The position numbers and the translations under genes were made by a program. The notes beneath the pieces were generated by a model. That model was given only the letters and a program-made list of their open reading frames with translations. It was not told where the DNA came from and made no database searches. Below are positions 9,601 through 24,600 of a DNA stretch of 64,000 bases, piece after piece. The stretch comes from Dastarcus helophoroides (lineage: Eukaryota; Arthropoda; Insecta; Coleoptera; Bothrideridae): assembly GCA_028583605.1 (NCBI GenBank), contig CM053328.1:11014782-11078781 (forward strand), given 5' to 3'. Numbering within the stretch: position 1 is the stretch's first letter; each line of letters opens with the position of its first letter.

Positions 9601-12600
9601 TAAAAATATCGAAAAAAAGATAAATTTTGAGAACAAAACGAAATTTTGAGAAAAGAAATATAGATTTGGAAAACACCTCGCAATTTCTAGGACAAGACTA
9701 AATTAAAGAAAACCCGAAAATTTCCAGAGAAAGTCAAATTTTCGGAAAAGTCAAAATTTAATAATCAAGTTGAAATTTAAACAAAAAAAACAATTCTATG
9801 AATAGACAGAAAATTCGAAAAAAAAAGAAATTAAACAAAGGGTCGAAATGCGAGAAAAATAGCAAAATTTTGAGAAAAAAAAAGATGAATTGGGGGAAAT
9901 AACCTAAAATTTTGAGAAAGTGCTTAATTAAAAAAACGCTAAATTTTAAAGAAAAAAGCAAATTTCCAAAAAAAATTTTTTCGAAATATGTCGAAGAACT
10001 TTAAAAAAAAAGATAAAATTTAAGAGTAACTCAAAATTTCGAAAAAAAGGGGGAAAAGGTCAATATATTTCTAAAAAAGTCAAATTTTAAATAAATTAAG
10101 TGGGACACTAAATACAAAGTCGAACTTGCGAGAGAAGTACGAATTCTAGAATATGCAGATGCAGAAACACAGAAAATTGAATTTTGAGATAATTTTGAAA
10201 AGAATCCCAACTTTGAAAAACCAGTTGAAATTTCCAGGAAGTCGGATTCAGAAAAAAAGTCGAAATCATCCCGAATTTTGAAAAAAAAAGGAGGAATATA
10301 AAAAGAAAGTCGAACAAATGTGAACATTTCAAGAAAAAAATTAAAACCCGAAACTAAATGGAAGAAAGACAAATTCTGAAGAAAAAGTCGATTTTTGAGA
10401 AAAACCAGATCGAAATCTTATTTGTCAAAATATTCCAAGAAAAAAGGGAATTTTGCGAAACAAATCGAAACTTCCAGAGAGTGAAATTTTAAAAAGGAAA
10501 AAACGGAATTTTGAAAAGAATAGCGTAATTTAGAAAGATATGAGGAATTTTGGAAAAAATGTCTAATTTGTTTTAAAATTTGAGTTTCAGAAAAAGCTAA
10601 ATTTTGAGCAAAAACTCAAACTTTGAGAATAGCGAGAATTAAATAAACGGATATAAAAAATCCAAATGGCCAGAAAAAGTCCAAATCTCTCGCTCTGCTT
10701 ACACCCATGCGAGAGGTAGGGGAAAGTGGTCCAAAATGATCCCTACAGGTAAAATGATCTCTACCCATATATTTTAATGCTGACGAAGGCATCTATAATT
10801 ATAGTACTTTACTATAACCACCGAAGATGTCACATTATTTGGACCACTCCTCGTGCGTTTAGAATGAACATGGTGTCCTAGTAATATTTCCAGAAGAACG
10901 GATTTTTTCAAGTTTTGATGTAAGGTACGTCAATGAGACTATGCTAGTAACATTTTTTTAATGTATGGTAAAATCCTATTTTTTGTATGAAGCATCATTA
11001 ACATTGTTTTTAGCTAAAATTTGTACTAAATTTGATTTTCAATGTGAACTTGATTTTATTAACATTCTGCGAACCCAAATGTTAATAATTAATAACCCAT
11101 AATGTTTCGACCAATAAAATACACCACGGAATAAAACCTATGAATTTTATTGTTAAATTATGACTTGCGACCTTTTTAAAATTTCAACTTAAGAAAAACA
11201 TTCGTGTTTTTAAAAATTAAATACTTTAAAATTGTAAATTTGAAAATGGTTCACTTCATAATTGGGCTTTTGAAATATTGATTTTTCAATATTTCGTCTT
11301 TTCTCGAATTTCATTTATAAAATTCTATTTCTCCGAGAATTCTGCTTTTGAAAATATCAGTTGTTTTAAAACGTCGACTTGAAGCATTCGATCTCGAATT
11401 CGAAACCCTTTAAAAGTGTTGCTCTTTTCATTCTATCTTTTTTTGCCACTTTTATATATCATGTCAACCTTTTTCAAAATTTTGACCTTTCAAAATTGCG
11501 ATTTAAAAAATATAATCTTTTTTTTTCCAGCTTATTTGAAAGATTTGAGCTACTTTTTTTGGCAATGTTAAGTTTCGAAAATATTGACTTTTATTCGAAG
11601 TTATGACTTTTTGGAAAACCGCTACTTTTTATTAATGTTTTCACTTTTCTTAAAAAGATTCATCCTTTTTTTAGAATTTCAACTTACTTTAAAAAATGCC
11701 ACCTTTTTTGAATATTTCTATTTTTTTGACATTTTCATTTTTCGAAATATCGCCTTTGTTTAGATTACATTTTTTTTTCGAAATTTTGCCTTTTTAGAAT
11801 ATTTAGATTTTTTTTCTGATGCGACATTTTTAAAATTTTATTTCATTTTTAAATCTACCTTGAAAATTTCAAAATTTTTTGAAAATGTTAGCACTTTTAT
11901 TGAAATTTTCAAATTTCACAGTGTCCAGTTTTTTCAACATTTCTACCTTTTTTGAAATATGACTTTTTCTTAAATTTTAGATTATTATAAAAATCTTGAT
12001 CTTCGATTTAAATTTTCAAAAATTTTTAACTTTGAAAAAACTATGGAAAACTTCGACGTTATTGAAAATTTTTGCTTATGCTTTTTTGTATATTTTTTTA
12101 AAACTTCTACCCAAAATTCCTGTCGTTTTTTGACCGGATGTTCACGTGTGATGAAAAATGGATTATGTACTGCAACAATAAGCGCTCATATCATTGGCTA
12201 TCCAGTAAAGATTCGTTGCCCTTGATTGCTAAACCAAACATTCACCAACAAAAGATTCTGTTATGTGTTTAGTGGATTACAGCAGGTATAGTTCACTATG
12301 AGCTTCTGCCAAGTAGACAAATCATTACTGCTGAAATCTACTCAGCACATCTTAACAGAGTTGCGGTCGCTCTAAGTCAAAAACAGCCTGCTTTGGCGAA
12401 CAGAAAAGGTGTTGTCTTCCATCAGGACAACGCAAGACCACACACAGCAAGAATCACGCAGCAAACTATAGCGCGGCTACAATGGGAAGTTCTACCTCAC
12501 CCTCCGTACTCACCAGACCTTGCCCCAAGTGACTAGCACCTGCTTTTGGCCTTGGACAGCCACATGCGGAATCGGCGATTTGAAAATAGAGAGGTTTTGG

Positions 12601-15600
12601 AAAACGAGGTGATACACTTGTTCAATTCCCAAAAGCAAGATTTTTACAAAAATGGGATATATGATCTTGTGTCTACATGGAAAAGGGTAATACTTCGCTG
12701 AGGGTGATTATTTTTCAGAATAAATCTAAGTTTAACGTATTTTTTGTGTTGCTATTTCTTGACCTTCAAAACCGCAGGAACTTTTTTGGTTGCCGGTAGC
12801 AACCAATCAATTTAAAAATCTTGGTAGCAAAACTAAGGTATTTACCGAAAATCAAGAAAATGAGCTTGCAAAGTACATTGTTGACATGGAGATCAGAATG
12901 TATGGCCTTACCACTAAAGACATAAGATCGATGGCATATCAGCTCGCAGAAAAAAATGGGATTGATCATCCATTCTTCAAAGAGACAAAACTTGCTGGTA
13001 AAGACTGGTTTACTGGTTTTCGAAATCGACACCCTGAACTCGCGTTACGATCACCTGCTCGAGCACGAGCTCTCAATAGACCAGTAATTGAAAAAATTTT
13101 TAAGCCGCTTAAGGACATATTAGCTAAGACACATTTTTCCCCGCATAAAAATTTTAGTGTAGATGAGATATCTGTGAGTACTGTTCCAAGTAAAAACTGC
13201 AAAGTTCTTGCAAAAAGAGGACGAAAACAGGTTGGAAAAGTCGTCTCCGCTGAACGATGTATTTCCTGTACTGCTGTAATTTGTACGTCAGCTGGGGGTT
13301 CCTTTGTTCCACCGATGTTAATTTTCTCCAGAAAAGGGATTAAAGAAGAGCTGAAATAGGAAGCCCCCCTGGACAGTATTTAAATGCAATAATTCAGGAT
13401 GGATGAATGTTGAAGTTTTTACGGATTGGTTTGATCATTTTTTACATTATGCAAAACCAATATTGGAAGACCCAGTCCTTTTAATAATTGATGGCCACCT
13501 TTCACATACAAAGAATTGAAATGTTATTGAAAAGGCTCATTCTAATTATGTAACCATTTTATGTCTCTTCCCTCATACTACCCACAAATCACAGCCCCTT
13601 GATCTCAGTTTTGTATATCCACTCAACCACTATCATGACCAGGCTCTTGAAAATTGGTTTACTAATAACCCTGGAAGGGTGGTCACTGCTTTTCAAATCT
13701 CAAAGATTTTCAACATATCATATATGAAAGCAAGTGCACCAATGAATGCTATTAATGGTTTTAGAAAAGCTGGTAATGTTCCTTATAACCCAAAGGTATT
13801 TTGTGACTTTGACTTGGCAGCTGCTGAAGTTGCAGACCAAGTTCAATCTGCTATTACAGAAAATTTGTCCCAAATTGAAGATAGTAATCACCATAATGAT
13901 GAAATACTTCTGAACAAGTCACCCAGTCGGAACACCTAAATCAGTTTAAACAGACAGAATCAGTTTTGATTTACTTGGAAAATGACAAGCAAAAGGAAAA
14001 CCCATCCACTTCTTCAGTTCTTGATAATGTCACACATCTTGATAATATTGAGGCCCCTTCAGGTTCAAATGTTTCAATAGGGTTTAAAGTTTTACCCAAT
14101 GATGTTCATCCATTTTCAAAAATGACACAAAAACGAAACAGCAAAAGCAAGAAAATCTGGGAACAGTTATTTTGACCAGCACTCCTTATAAAGACCAACT
14201 GGTGGATGAACAATATTGACCTTATTAAAATTATTAAAATTATGTATCTTTATGTTTTTAATAATTTTGTCTTTTTGTATTGAAACATTTTAATGTTTCT
14301 TTTTCAAAATTTCGATTTTTTTCTTCAAAACGTCAAATTTTGAAATTTTTTCTTGGTAAGTTTTTTGTAATTTTTTATTTTTTAAAATGTTGGCTTTCAA
14401 AATTTTGTTCTTTTTCATAATTTTCACTTTTATTAAAAATTCCAACTTTTTTGCAAAGGCCATAGGACGATAGCATAGTGAATCGGCCCAAGAAAGATAT
14501 TTAGACCATTTTCTGAGAATGTGTTGCTACTAATGAGATTCTTGGAGCGTGCAAGTTTCAGATCTCTGTCTATTTTAGTTTTTGAAAAAAATCGAAAAAA
14601 TTCTAAAAAAATCGAAAAATATGAATTTTTTTTCTCAAAAACGGCTTAACTGATTTAAATAAAATTTGAATACATTATAGAAATATATATGGGCTATATT
14701 CCAAAAATTGACAGTCTATAATCACTATGTTATTTAGGAACAACGGGCAATTTTTTTCAAAATTGTTTTTTTTCTTTATGATGACATTTTAGAACAATTT
14801 TGAAACTAATTTCTGTTAATGTCTTTTTTGATGTAGAATACCCTTGCAAATTCTGAAACTGATAAAAAAGGTACGTCATATTGAAAAAAAATAAAAATCG
14901 ATTTTTCATTAAAAAATTGATTTATATTTCAATTTCAGGAATATTGGGTTCATCTCAGAGAGTATATTCCTATTAATAGGGATATTTTAACTTTGCAAGT
15001 TTCAAGGATTTTTTCAACAATAAAAATAAATAGAATTCTGTAACTTACAGGATCAAACTATCCTATTAGCAGGAACATACTCTTCAGAGATGATCCCAAT
15101 ATAACTGAAATTAAAATAAACCAATTTTTAAATGAAAAAATTGTTTTTTTTTTCAATATGGCGTACCTTTTTGATCAGTTTCAGAATTTGCAAAGTTATT
15201 CTACATTAAAAAAGACATAAAAAAAGTTTATTTCAGAATTGTTCTAGAATGTTATCATGAAAAAAAATAATTTCGAAAAAAATTGCCCGGTTCCCCTAAA
15301 TAGTATAAAGATTTTGGAGTTAGTATTTTTTTAATACAGCTTTTATATATCTCTATAATATGTTAAAATTTTATTCAAATCGCTTAAGTAATTTTTGAGA
15401 AAAAAATATTTTTCCATTTTTCGGTTTTTTTGATTTTTTTCAAAAACCAAAATAGATAGAGATCTAAAACTTGCATAAACAAAGTATCCTTTTAGTAGCA
15501 ACACACCCTTAAAAGATCATCCAGATATCCTCCTGGGGCCGATTCACTGTAATAATCGTCCTATGGCCTTTTTATTTTTCAAATTGGCAATTTAAAATTT

Positions 15601-18600
15601 TTTTCTATTTCATAGTTTTCACTTTTATCCAAAATTCCAACCACTTTATAAATTTTCGACTGTTTCTCAAAATTTAGACTTTTTTTTGAAAGTTATCTCT
15701 TATTTCCAAAATTTCGAATTTTGCTCCAAATTTATAAAAAAAAATTTATTATTTCGGTTTTTTGAGTTTGAATCCTTCTTAAAATTTCGTCTTGGTTTCA
15801 TAATTTATAGATTTTTTAAAAAGCCACTCTTTTAAACTTACTCCTTTTCAAAATGTTGACTTTCTTGAAGTTTTTGAATTTTCTTTTTTTTTTCAATCTT
15901 TCAAAATCTTGTCTTATGAAACCAAAATTTAATTTTCACGTTTCTTCTGAATGACTGTAAGCATGACTTTTTGACTTTTTGAAATGATAACTGTTTATCT
16001 AATCGCGATTCTTTTATCATCAAAATTTCGATTCTTTTATCTCAAAATTGTTAGACATTTTTCAAATTTCGGTTCTTTTTCAAAATTTCTAGTTTAGTCT
16101 CGAGAACAATAAGAATTGTAAAATGTAAACCTAGAATTTTGAGAAAAATGAAAATTTCAAGAAAAAACTCGACATCTGTGAAAAAACAATCAAACTCTTT
16201 TTTTCGTTTTTTTCCTTTTCATGAATATCAATTTTATGTCAAAATTTAGCTTTTTTCTAAACATTTGTTAGGTAGCATTTAAATTTTATTTATATTTTTC
16301 TTAATTTTCCTCAAACGAGGTCTTACATTTTTTCTTCTTCTGTTTGCGAAATTGGGACCTGATTGATGAGACGTGATTGATGACTTTTTTTTAAAACTTT
16401 TTATCTTAAAGTTTTTTTTTGAATATTTGTCAGTTTTATATTACTAATTTCCATTGTATCTAAATTTTAAATTCTTTCAGCAAAATCGGCAATTTAAGTT
16501 CGAAATTTTGTCCGTAAAGAGTTCTGCACTTTTTCGGAAATCAATTTTAATTTTGTATTTCGAAAAATTTTTATACACTTTGGAATTTTATGTAATTTTA
16601 TGCTTAAACTTTTAACAAGAATTGTATCTTCTGAATTAAAAAAAAAAAACATTAAAATTTGAGGAGCCGCACTCAACTTATCGAAGAGCCGCATTTGCCC
16701 ACCTTTGACATAGACCGAAAAGCGATGTGTAAAAACGTTTAATTATTGAATAGCTCAAATTTTATTTTGATTTAGCTGCTTATGCCGCCCCTTAAGGTGC
16801 CGCCTGATGCGGTTGCCTCTTCAGATTAAAAAAAATTCCAAAATTCATTTCATCAGTTAATTAATATTTTTATTGGGGGTAAAGTTGTCTCCCCAAAATG
16901 TGTTTGCCTGCATGTTTGACAAGCAATAGAAAACCGGTAGGATCGCCCCTGCAAATATAAAAAATATTTATGTGTTGAACTCAAAATGACTACTTCAAAT
17001 GGAAGCGTTTGAGAAAAATGAGAAAAAGTAAAGTCGAAATTACAAAAAGTCAAATTTCCGCAAAAAGTAGAAATTTGAAATGGGAAAGAATCATCTGTGA
17101 TCGGTACAGCTGACCAAAAAACTCAACTGTAGATTGGAAAAATCCATTTACAATAGAAACGTTTCAGAGTTTAGACAATGCTTTTTATGGACAAACTCAC
17201 CTGTAGGTCTTTGCCCCAAAGATCTCATCACAACACCTAGTTCTGCCATGGTTATTGTCCCATCTTCATCTTTATCAAACAGCATGAACGCTTCTTTAAA
17301 TTCTGTCAAAGAGGAGAAAAAATTATAAGCAAACATTCGCCCCCAAAATAAGTAAATAAAAATATCTGCTTCTTTAAAACTTTTTAAACGAACTACGTAC
17401 ATATTTATTAATATCATAACTGTACCAACTCACCAGCTACTTGATCTTCTGATAGTCCATATTCACTCTGAAAAAACAAAATAACGTAAAGCAAGATTTT
17501 TTTTTAAATAAAGCAGGTTATGAATTTTTTAATGTTTGGCAATTGATTACGTGAGAATGAGGCAAAAAATTCATGCGAATTTCACGCGTCGCATTTCTAA
17601 GCATATTAGTTGGCTGCGTTATTAATTTTAGCGGCAAGACGGAGTCGCACGGTGTTATGATTTGTAAATCAAAATTACTATAAATAGTCGTACTCACACA
17701 TGTTTCCCTGATTTCTATATCGCTTGTTAGTCTTTTCAAACGTGAATACTCCTGTCCATATCGATTTATCTCCGTCATGATTTTTATTGGAAATGATTTG
17801 CACGGTGTTGCGATTTGAAATGGATGCGGAAGTGTCCACGTTGGTATTTCACAATAAACGGACACCTTATACCCCCGATCGCAGCTGTATGAGCGCCAGC
17901 GTGATTTTTTGATTGATTGCGATAGTTTAGCGAACGGTTAATGCTGCTTTCCCACGACTAACTAACAAAATGCCGTATTTATGTAACATTCTATTTATTT
18001 ATCGAGATTTGGCAGAGGCCGAGACAACAAAACATTTTGTGTACACGTTATTGTTTATTTATACCTTCCAATTATTATTCTGCTATGAATTTTTTAACCG
18101 TACGCTTGGCTTTACTATAGATCTGTCGCAGAATCTATAGATTTCTTGACTCTCAACCGAGGAGCTAATGAGATTAGTTTTGATGAAGAACACCGCTCCC
18201 GAAATAGGTGTCAAAATAAATAATAGATTTCATTAAGGTTCTGCTTCTTTGATGCTTTGCAGGCGAAATCCAAACTGATAAGAGCAATTATTTTAAGAAA
18301 AAATTAAATAATTTTAATTCAAAAAGCTGAAACGCCTCATCAACGTTCAAAATATCGCTAGATAATGCGATAGATGTGATAGAAGCACATATCTTTATTG
18401 CATTGGGAACAATGAATCTTTGTGGAGGTACAAATTATTGATACATAAAAGACGCAAACAAGTAAACAATATTCATAACTATTAAACTTTTTTAACTATG
18501 AAAACAGCAACAGATATTAAAAATTCCACAATGTTTCGATAAATATTTGCTAACACCGGACCAGGTTTTGCATTACTGCATCATTGGCGGTAATGCTAGC

Positions 18601-21600
18601 AATTTGTTTAGTCGTTGTCATGCTAACAAGCTTCATAGCAAATATTTATCGAAACATTGTGAAATTTTTATCTGTTGCTGTTTGAATTGTTAATAAAGTT
18701 TAATAGTAATGAATATTAAAGAATTCCCCGAAGTAAGGGTTGGAAATGTCAAGTAAACAATAAGTAAGTGATGATACTTTGCCCTAAAGAGCACTAAAGC
18801 GATTTGCTTTTCGTAAGAAAATCGACCGATAGCGAATTCTAGAAAGAAATTAATAGTAATTGTGAACAGTACTCGAGTATTTTGAAAACAAAAGTGTGCA
18901 CGTGTTATAAAGTTGCTAATACTAGAAATATTTTCCGATGATGATTAATGATCAATAGATTTAAACGTTTTGATTCGAAAATTTTGATTTTTATCAATGA
19001 ATCATTTTCTTCATATATAAAAAAATGTATTCAAATTTGTAGACGCAACAACCCTCAAATAATTTGGTATTTTTTTTAAAGGAAAATAGACACTTGAGTA
19101 CAACTCTGTTCATGTCAAATTTTGAAAAATTTTTACAATTTTCGAAAAATCGAAATTTCGAAAAAAAGTCGAACTTTTGAAAGAAAAGCAAAATTTAAAA
19201 TAAATTAAAAAAATTGGAAAAGTTAGAATTTTCAAAAAAGTGGTACTTTTTAAACAGCTGAAAATTCGAAAAAAGTGACATTTAAAAACAAAATTGTCAA
19301 ATAAAAGGCGAAATCTTAGAAAGTAGTCAAAATTTTGAAAAGTAGGTAAAACTCTTTAAAAAGTTGAAATTCTGAAAGATGAAATTTTGGAAAAACGAAA
19401 TATTTAAAAAATAAAAAATTTCCAAATAAGACGAAATTTTCAAAAAATACCAAATATTTGGAAAAGTTAACATTTTATTAAAACTCACAAAAATTTTGAA
19501 AAAAATCGAAAATTAAAAAAAAAGTTAAGAAAGCTGAAACTTTGAAAAAATCAAAAATGTTAAATTCAAAATTTTGAAAAAAAATTGAAAATTTTAGAAA
19601 AAGTCTATTATTAAAAAAATTGAAAAGGTTCCACATTTTTAAAAAAATATAATATTTTGGAAAAAGTTAAATTTTTAAAAAAGTTTTTCGTTTTCGTTTT
19701 TCACAATAAATCGAGATTTCGAGAAACAATGTCAAAATGTTGAAGAAATGTGAAGAGATGTGAAAAACTGCTACATTTCCAATAAAATTCGTAATTTTTA
19801 AAATATTTGAAATTTCGGAAAGTAATCTAATATTGCAAAAATAGTTAAAATTTTGAAAAACATGTTGGAGATTTAAAAAGAACTAGAAAATGTTTGGCCA
19901 ACATTTTTAAAAAAGCAAAATTTTTTGAAAAGTTCTGATATTAAAAGAAAACTAAAATTATCAGGAATCAACATCTTCAATTATACCGTTAAAATTTGAA
20001 ATAATTAAAATTTTGAATAAAATCAAAATGTTGGATATTTGATATTTTAAAAAAAAGTCGTAAAAGTGGAAATTAAAATGGTTAACAAATATCGAAATTT
20101 TTTAAAAAAGTAAAAGTTTTTTAAAGAAAAGTTGAAATCTTGAAAAAAGTCGACATTTTTAAAAAGTCACAATTTAAAAAAAGGCCAAATTTTCAGAAAA
20201 GTTCTCGAAACTTTTCAAAAACTTTCGATGCTATTTACAATTTAAAAACAAATAATGAAAAAAAATCGAAATTTTCAACAAAGTCATAAGTTTGGTAAAA
20301 TTGAAATTTTGAAAAATAATTGGAATTAAAAAAAAAATCGAAATTATTAGGAATAACAGATTTTAAGTATTATTTTAGATACCGAATATTATTAAATAAA
20401 AATTAAATTTCGAAAGGTATCGAAAATTTAAAAAAAATGGAAGAAATACCTATTGAAAAAAAGTCGAAAATTTCAAAAAAGGCGAAACAGTTCAGTTTGT
20501 CAAAATTCGACAGCACAAATTTTCAAAGAGCAGAAATTTTGAAAAACTGTCTAAATGTTTTAAAAAAATCGAAATTTGAGAAATAATGTCAACATTCTGA
20601 AAAACTAAAAACTAAAAAAATGGGATATTGAAGGACAGCGAGATTTTTAAAAATTAAAAAAGTTTGAAGCATAGTGGAAAATTTCAAATTTGGGGGAAAT
20701 CTTCAAAAAAATAAAAATTTTCAAAAAAATCGAAAATGTCAAAAATTTGTAGGCGAGCTGAAATTTAAAATGATCGAAACTTTAAAAAATAACCAAAAAT
20801 GTTACAGCCAAAAATATTCAAAAAATGATACAGGGTAAGTTTTCTTACTGAATTCCCGTCATTATTATCTTTATCTTTGACAGATTCAAAAAGTTAAAAA
20901 ACTGGTCTTTCACGGTTTTTCATGTAGATTTTTCTTTTGCTTATGGAACGGCAGTAGCGTTGCAGATATACAGGGTATGCAAAAAAGTAAGTTTTTTTTT
21001 AAATCAAACATTCTGTATATATTAACAGATTTGAATTCCTCCAATCATTTTGATTACAAAAATATGCATATGCATAATCGGTTAACACATTTTTGAGTTA
21101 TTTTAATTTTGTTGTAAGGCATCGAGACAAAAACGTGCATTCTTAAAAGTATACCATTTTTTTTTAAAAAAAGGGAAACTTATAAAAAGTCAAAAATTTC
21201 TAATGAAGTCGAAATTTTAAAAAAGGTTTAGCTGGCAAAAGACTCATTTTCAAAAAAGTGTGAATTTTTAAAGAGCGGAAATTTTGAAAAAATCGTAAAA
21301 TTTTTAAAAAGGTCAACGTTTTCAACCAAAAAAAAAGAATAAATTTTCGAAAAACTCCAAACTTTGAAAAATTTTCAAAAAACAATAATTTTGAAGTTTT
21401 TAAAAAGTCGAATTCTTTATCAAGAGTGCAATTTTTTAAATAAAATCAAAATTTTGAGAATATCAACGTTTTGAAAACATTCGACATTTCCAAAAACATT
21501 TACGTGAAAATTTAGGGTTTAAAAGTAAAAATTTCGAATCTGAATATTAAGAACTTATTCCAAAAATGTCGAGTTTCAGAGTTGCCAAAAATAAAGTCGA

Positions 21601-24600
21601 ATTTTCCAATTTAAAGCTAAAATTTTAAATTAAGATTGTTTCAAAAGTGAACTTGAAATGACGTTCAAAATTCCTATTTCAATGTTTATGTGTTTTTGAC
21701 TTTAGAAGTCAACATTCAATTTTTCTGAAATCTTTTTTTTACAAAATATTGACTTGATAATTTAATTACTCATATTTTTTGTCAAAACTTTGGGTTCAAA
21801 CCAGAGCTGTTAATAAATTTTCGAATGCCAAAAATGCCCAAATGACTTAAATTTTGCATCTTGCACAAGGTTCGTTGAAAGCTAACTATGGCTGGTGCTG
21901 GATTTAGCTACAAGCTATAAAAGCCCCCAAAAAATCATATTTAAGGAGACCTTTTTTTTAGTTGTCAACAACATTGTTGAATTAAAGAGGTCTTATGCGG
22001 AATAATTGTTAGAAAACCGCCCTTTTTTTGGTCACCAAATTTCTTGAGCCTCTTCGTTAAAACCTTAAGGAAAAGCTTTTTTTTGTGACCTTATTTTTGC
22101 TCCCTAAAAACTTCTCGGCAAATTAATGAATTTAATACTTGCCTTGCAACACTGACTACAGCATTGGTTTAAGCTAAAACTTTCCTCGAATTTTTGTGTT
22201 AAAACTGCATTTTTATACAAAACTCCAGTTTTAAAAAATTCGATTTTTTTAATAAATCTTTTAAATCAAATCGAAAAGTTTTTACACTAAAATTTCGACA
22301 TTTTTTTAGAAATATTGTCGTTGACTTTGAAATTTGAATTTTCTTTCTAAAAAAATTTGATTTATAAGCTGTAATTACGTTTTTTTTTCTAAAACTCTTC
22401 ACCGTTTTTGTCAAGATTTTCATTCATTTTAATTAAAAATTTGGAATTTTTTGCTTAAAATATAAACATAGTTGTCGAATTTTGGATCTTCCAATTTTAT
22501 AAGCCTGAAGTTTTATTTTTTTAATTTAAGTTTTAGTCGAAATATCGAAAAAAAAAAATGTTTAAATGCGAAAGTCTAAATACTGAGTCGCTAAAAATTT
22601 AAATAAATAAACTGAATTTATTAATAAATTTTTTTTAAACTTCAACTTTAATCTTATAACTGCGATTTTGTCTAGAAATTTTAAAATTTTGAGCAAAAAT
22701 TAGCAAAGAAAATATTCGAGTTTTAGCTAAAATTCTAAGCCTTACTATAAATGTATAATTTTCAGTTCTTTAAGGTAAAATTTAAACTCGAAATTGCGAG
22801 AAAAAAGTCGAACTAGAGGTAAAGTCTAACGTTAAGAAAAAAGTCAGTAATTTCTATAAGAGTATAAGTGTTTATTTTGAAATTAAAATTTTAGACAGAA
22901 AATTTAAGTTAGGAATTTCGAAAGGTAAGTCAAAATTAAACAAAAACTACAAAGCTATAAACAGAAACTTTCAAAAATTCGCCTTTTTCTAGAAATGCTG
23001 AGCGAAATTAAACGAAAACAAAAACGAATATTTGGGATTAAGGCCGATATTTCTAAATTAAAATAGGGAATGTTGAGAACTTTTTTACATATAAACATCG
23101 TCTTTATTTTGTTTTCTGACTGCTTTCAGAAAATCCTGAGTTTTTTAAATTCTTTTGTTTTATTTTTCAACTAGAAACTTCTGGAAAATAAGTCGAAAAT
23201 TTCTAAAGTGTAATTTTCGGGATAAAGTGAAAAGCAAAAATAATTGTCAAAGGAATTTTTTTTCAAAATCTTGACCTCTAATGTTCCGAATTTCGAGTAT
23301 ATTTTAGAAGTTTTTAATTTTTAAGTAAAAACTGGATATTTGTGATTTTCACCAAATTGTGACCCAAAAATTGAAATTTATTAAAATTTTTAGTTTTTTT
23401 AATTTTAGATTTTTCCCGAATTTTATTTTTATTACAATTTCAGAGCCTAAATTTAGATAAATTTTAGGTTGGTTAAAATTTGGACATTTTGCCTCAAAAT
23501 TCCAAGTTTAAGACCAAATTTTTTTAACTCCAAAATTTCAAATTTTTTGTATGCATGTTAATAAAGGCGAAATTTTGCGCAAAAAAGTCATAATCTCAGG
23601 AAAAGCCAAATCTATTTAAACAATCCCACAATTTCGAGTTTAATCTCGAAAATACGTTTTAAACCAAAATTCGATTTTGTTATAAATATTCTGATGGAGC
23701 AAGATAAGGGTTACATGGTGGATATGAGATCAAAGAGAGAACATAGAATGTCACAGGACAGACTACCTAAGAAGATCTTAAACTGGAACCCCCATGGAAG
23801 AAGAAAGCGAGGAAGATTACGCCAAAGCTTGAGAGGGGGAATCAATAAAGAAAAATCGGAAAGAAATCTGAAAGATGAGGGATTGAGAGATAGAAGGAAT
23901 GAAGATTATAAATTGGAAGTCGGCGAACGTTGTAAAGCGATTGATAGATAAGTTAGTTTACTAACCTATCTATGTGATCTGACTTACCTATCCGATTGAT
24001 ATAGATAGATAGGTTAGAAAACTAACCTATCTATCTATAGATAGGTTAGAAAAATATTGATATAGATAGGTTAGAAAACTAACCTATACTAGATATGTTA
24101 GCAAACTAACCTATCTAACAATCGGTTTATAACGTTCGCCGTCTTCCGATTCCTAATCTTCATTCCTCCCTATCTCTCCATCCCTTACCTTCCAGATTTA
24201 TTTCCAATATTTCTTTATTGATCCCCCCTCTCAAGCTTTGGCGTGGTCTTCTTCGTTTTCTTCTTCCATGATCTTCTTAGGTAGTCGGTCTTGTGATATT
24301 CCCTGTATATTTCCGTACCATATCAACTGTTGGGTTCTGATGACATCTTCTATGTCGTGTTTTATTTCTAATCTACGTCTTATTGTGTCGTTGGCATTCG
24401 GTCTTTCCTGGATTTTCTAGCTGTTCATCTGCAGAAATCCATTTCTGCAGCTTTTAGTACTTTTTATGTTCTTTCTTTTAATAGTCACACCTCGTTACGT
24501 TATTATACTTTTTACGATTATCAATTCTCTTCTTATTCTCTGGAGTTATATTCTTGTCCCATAGCATGGCAATTGCTTTTCTTCCTTGGATATTTCTTTC

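Noticed and set aside
9370..10372. Phe-rich minus-strand open frames resembling membrane proteins
   Set aside because: Composition artefact of the A-rich block; no start context, splice sites or stable motif.
17518..17865. 115-codon minus-strand open frame upstream of a calmodulin-like exon
   Set aside because: No domain; contains the duplicated CACGGTGTT words, which explain the internal similarity better than a protein repeat.
20832..20990. A complete CAGGGT-type transposon
   Set aside because: Two CAGGGT words lie in the same orientation, not inverted; no TA-flanked partner could be found.
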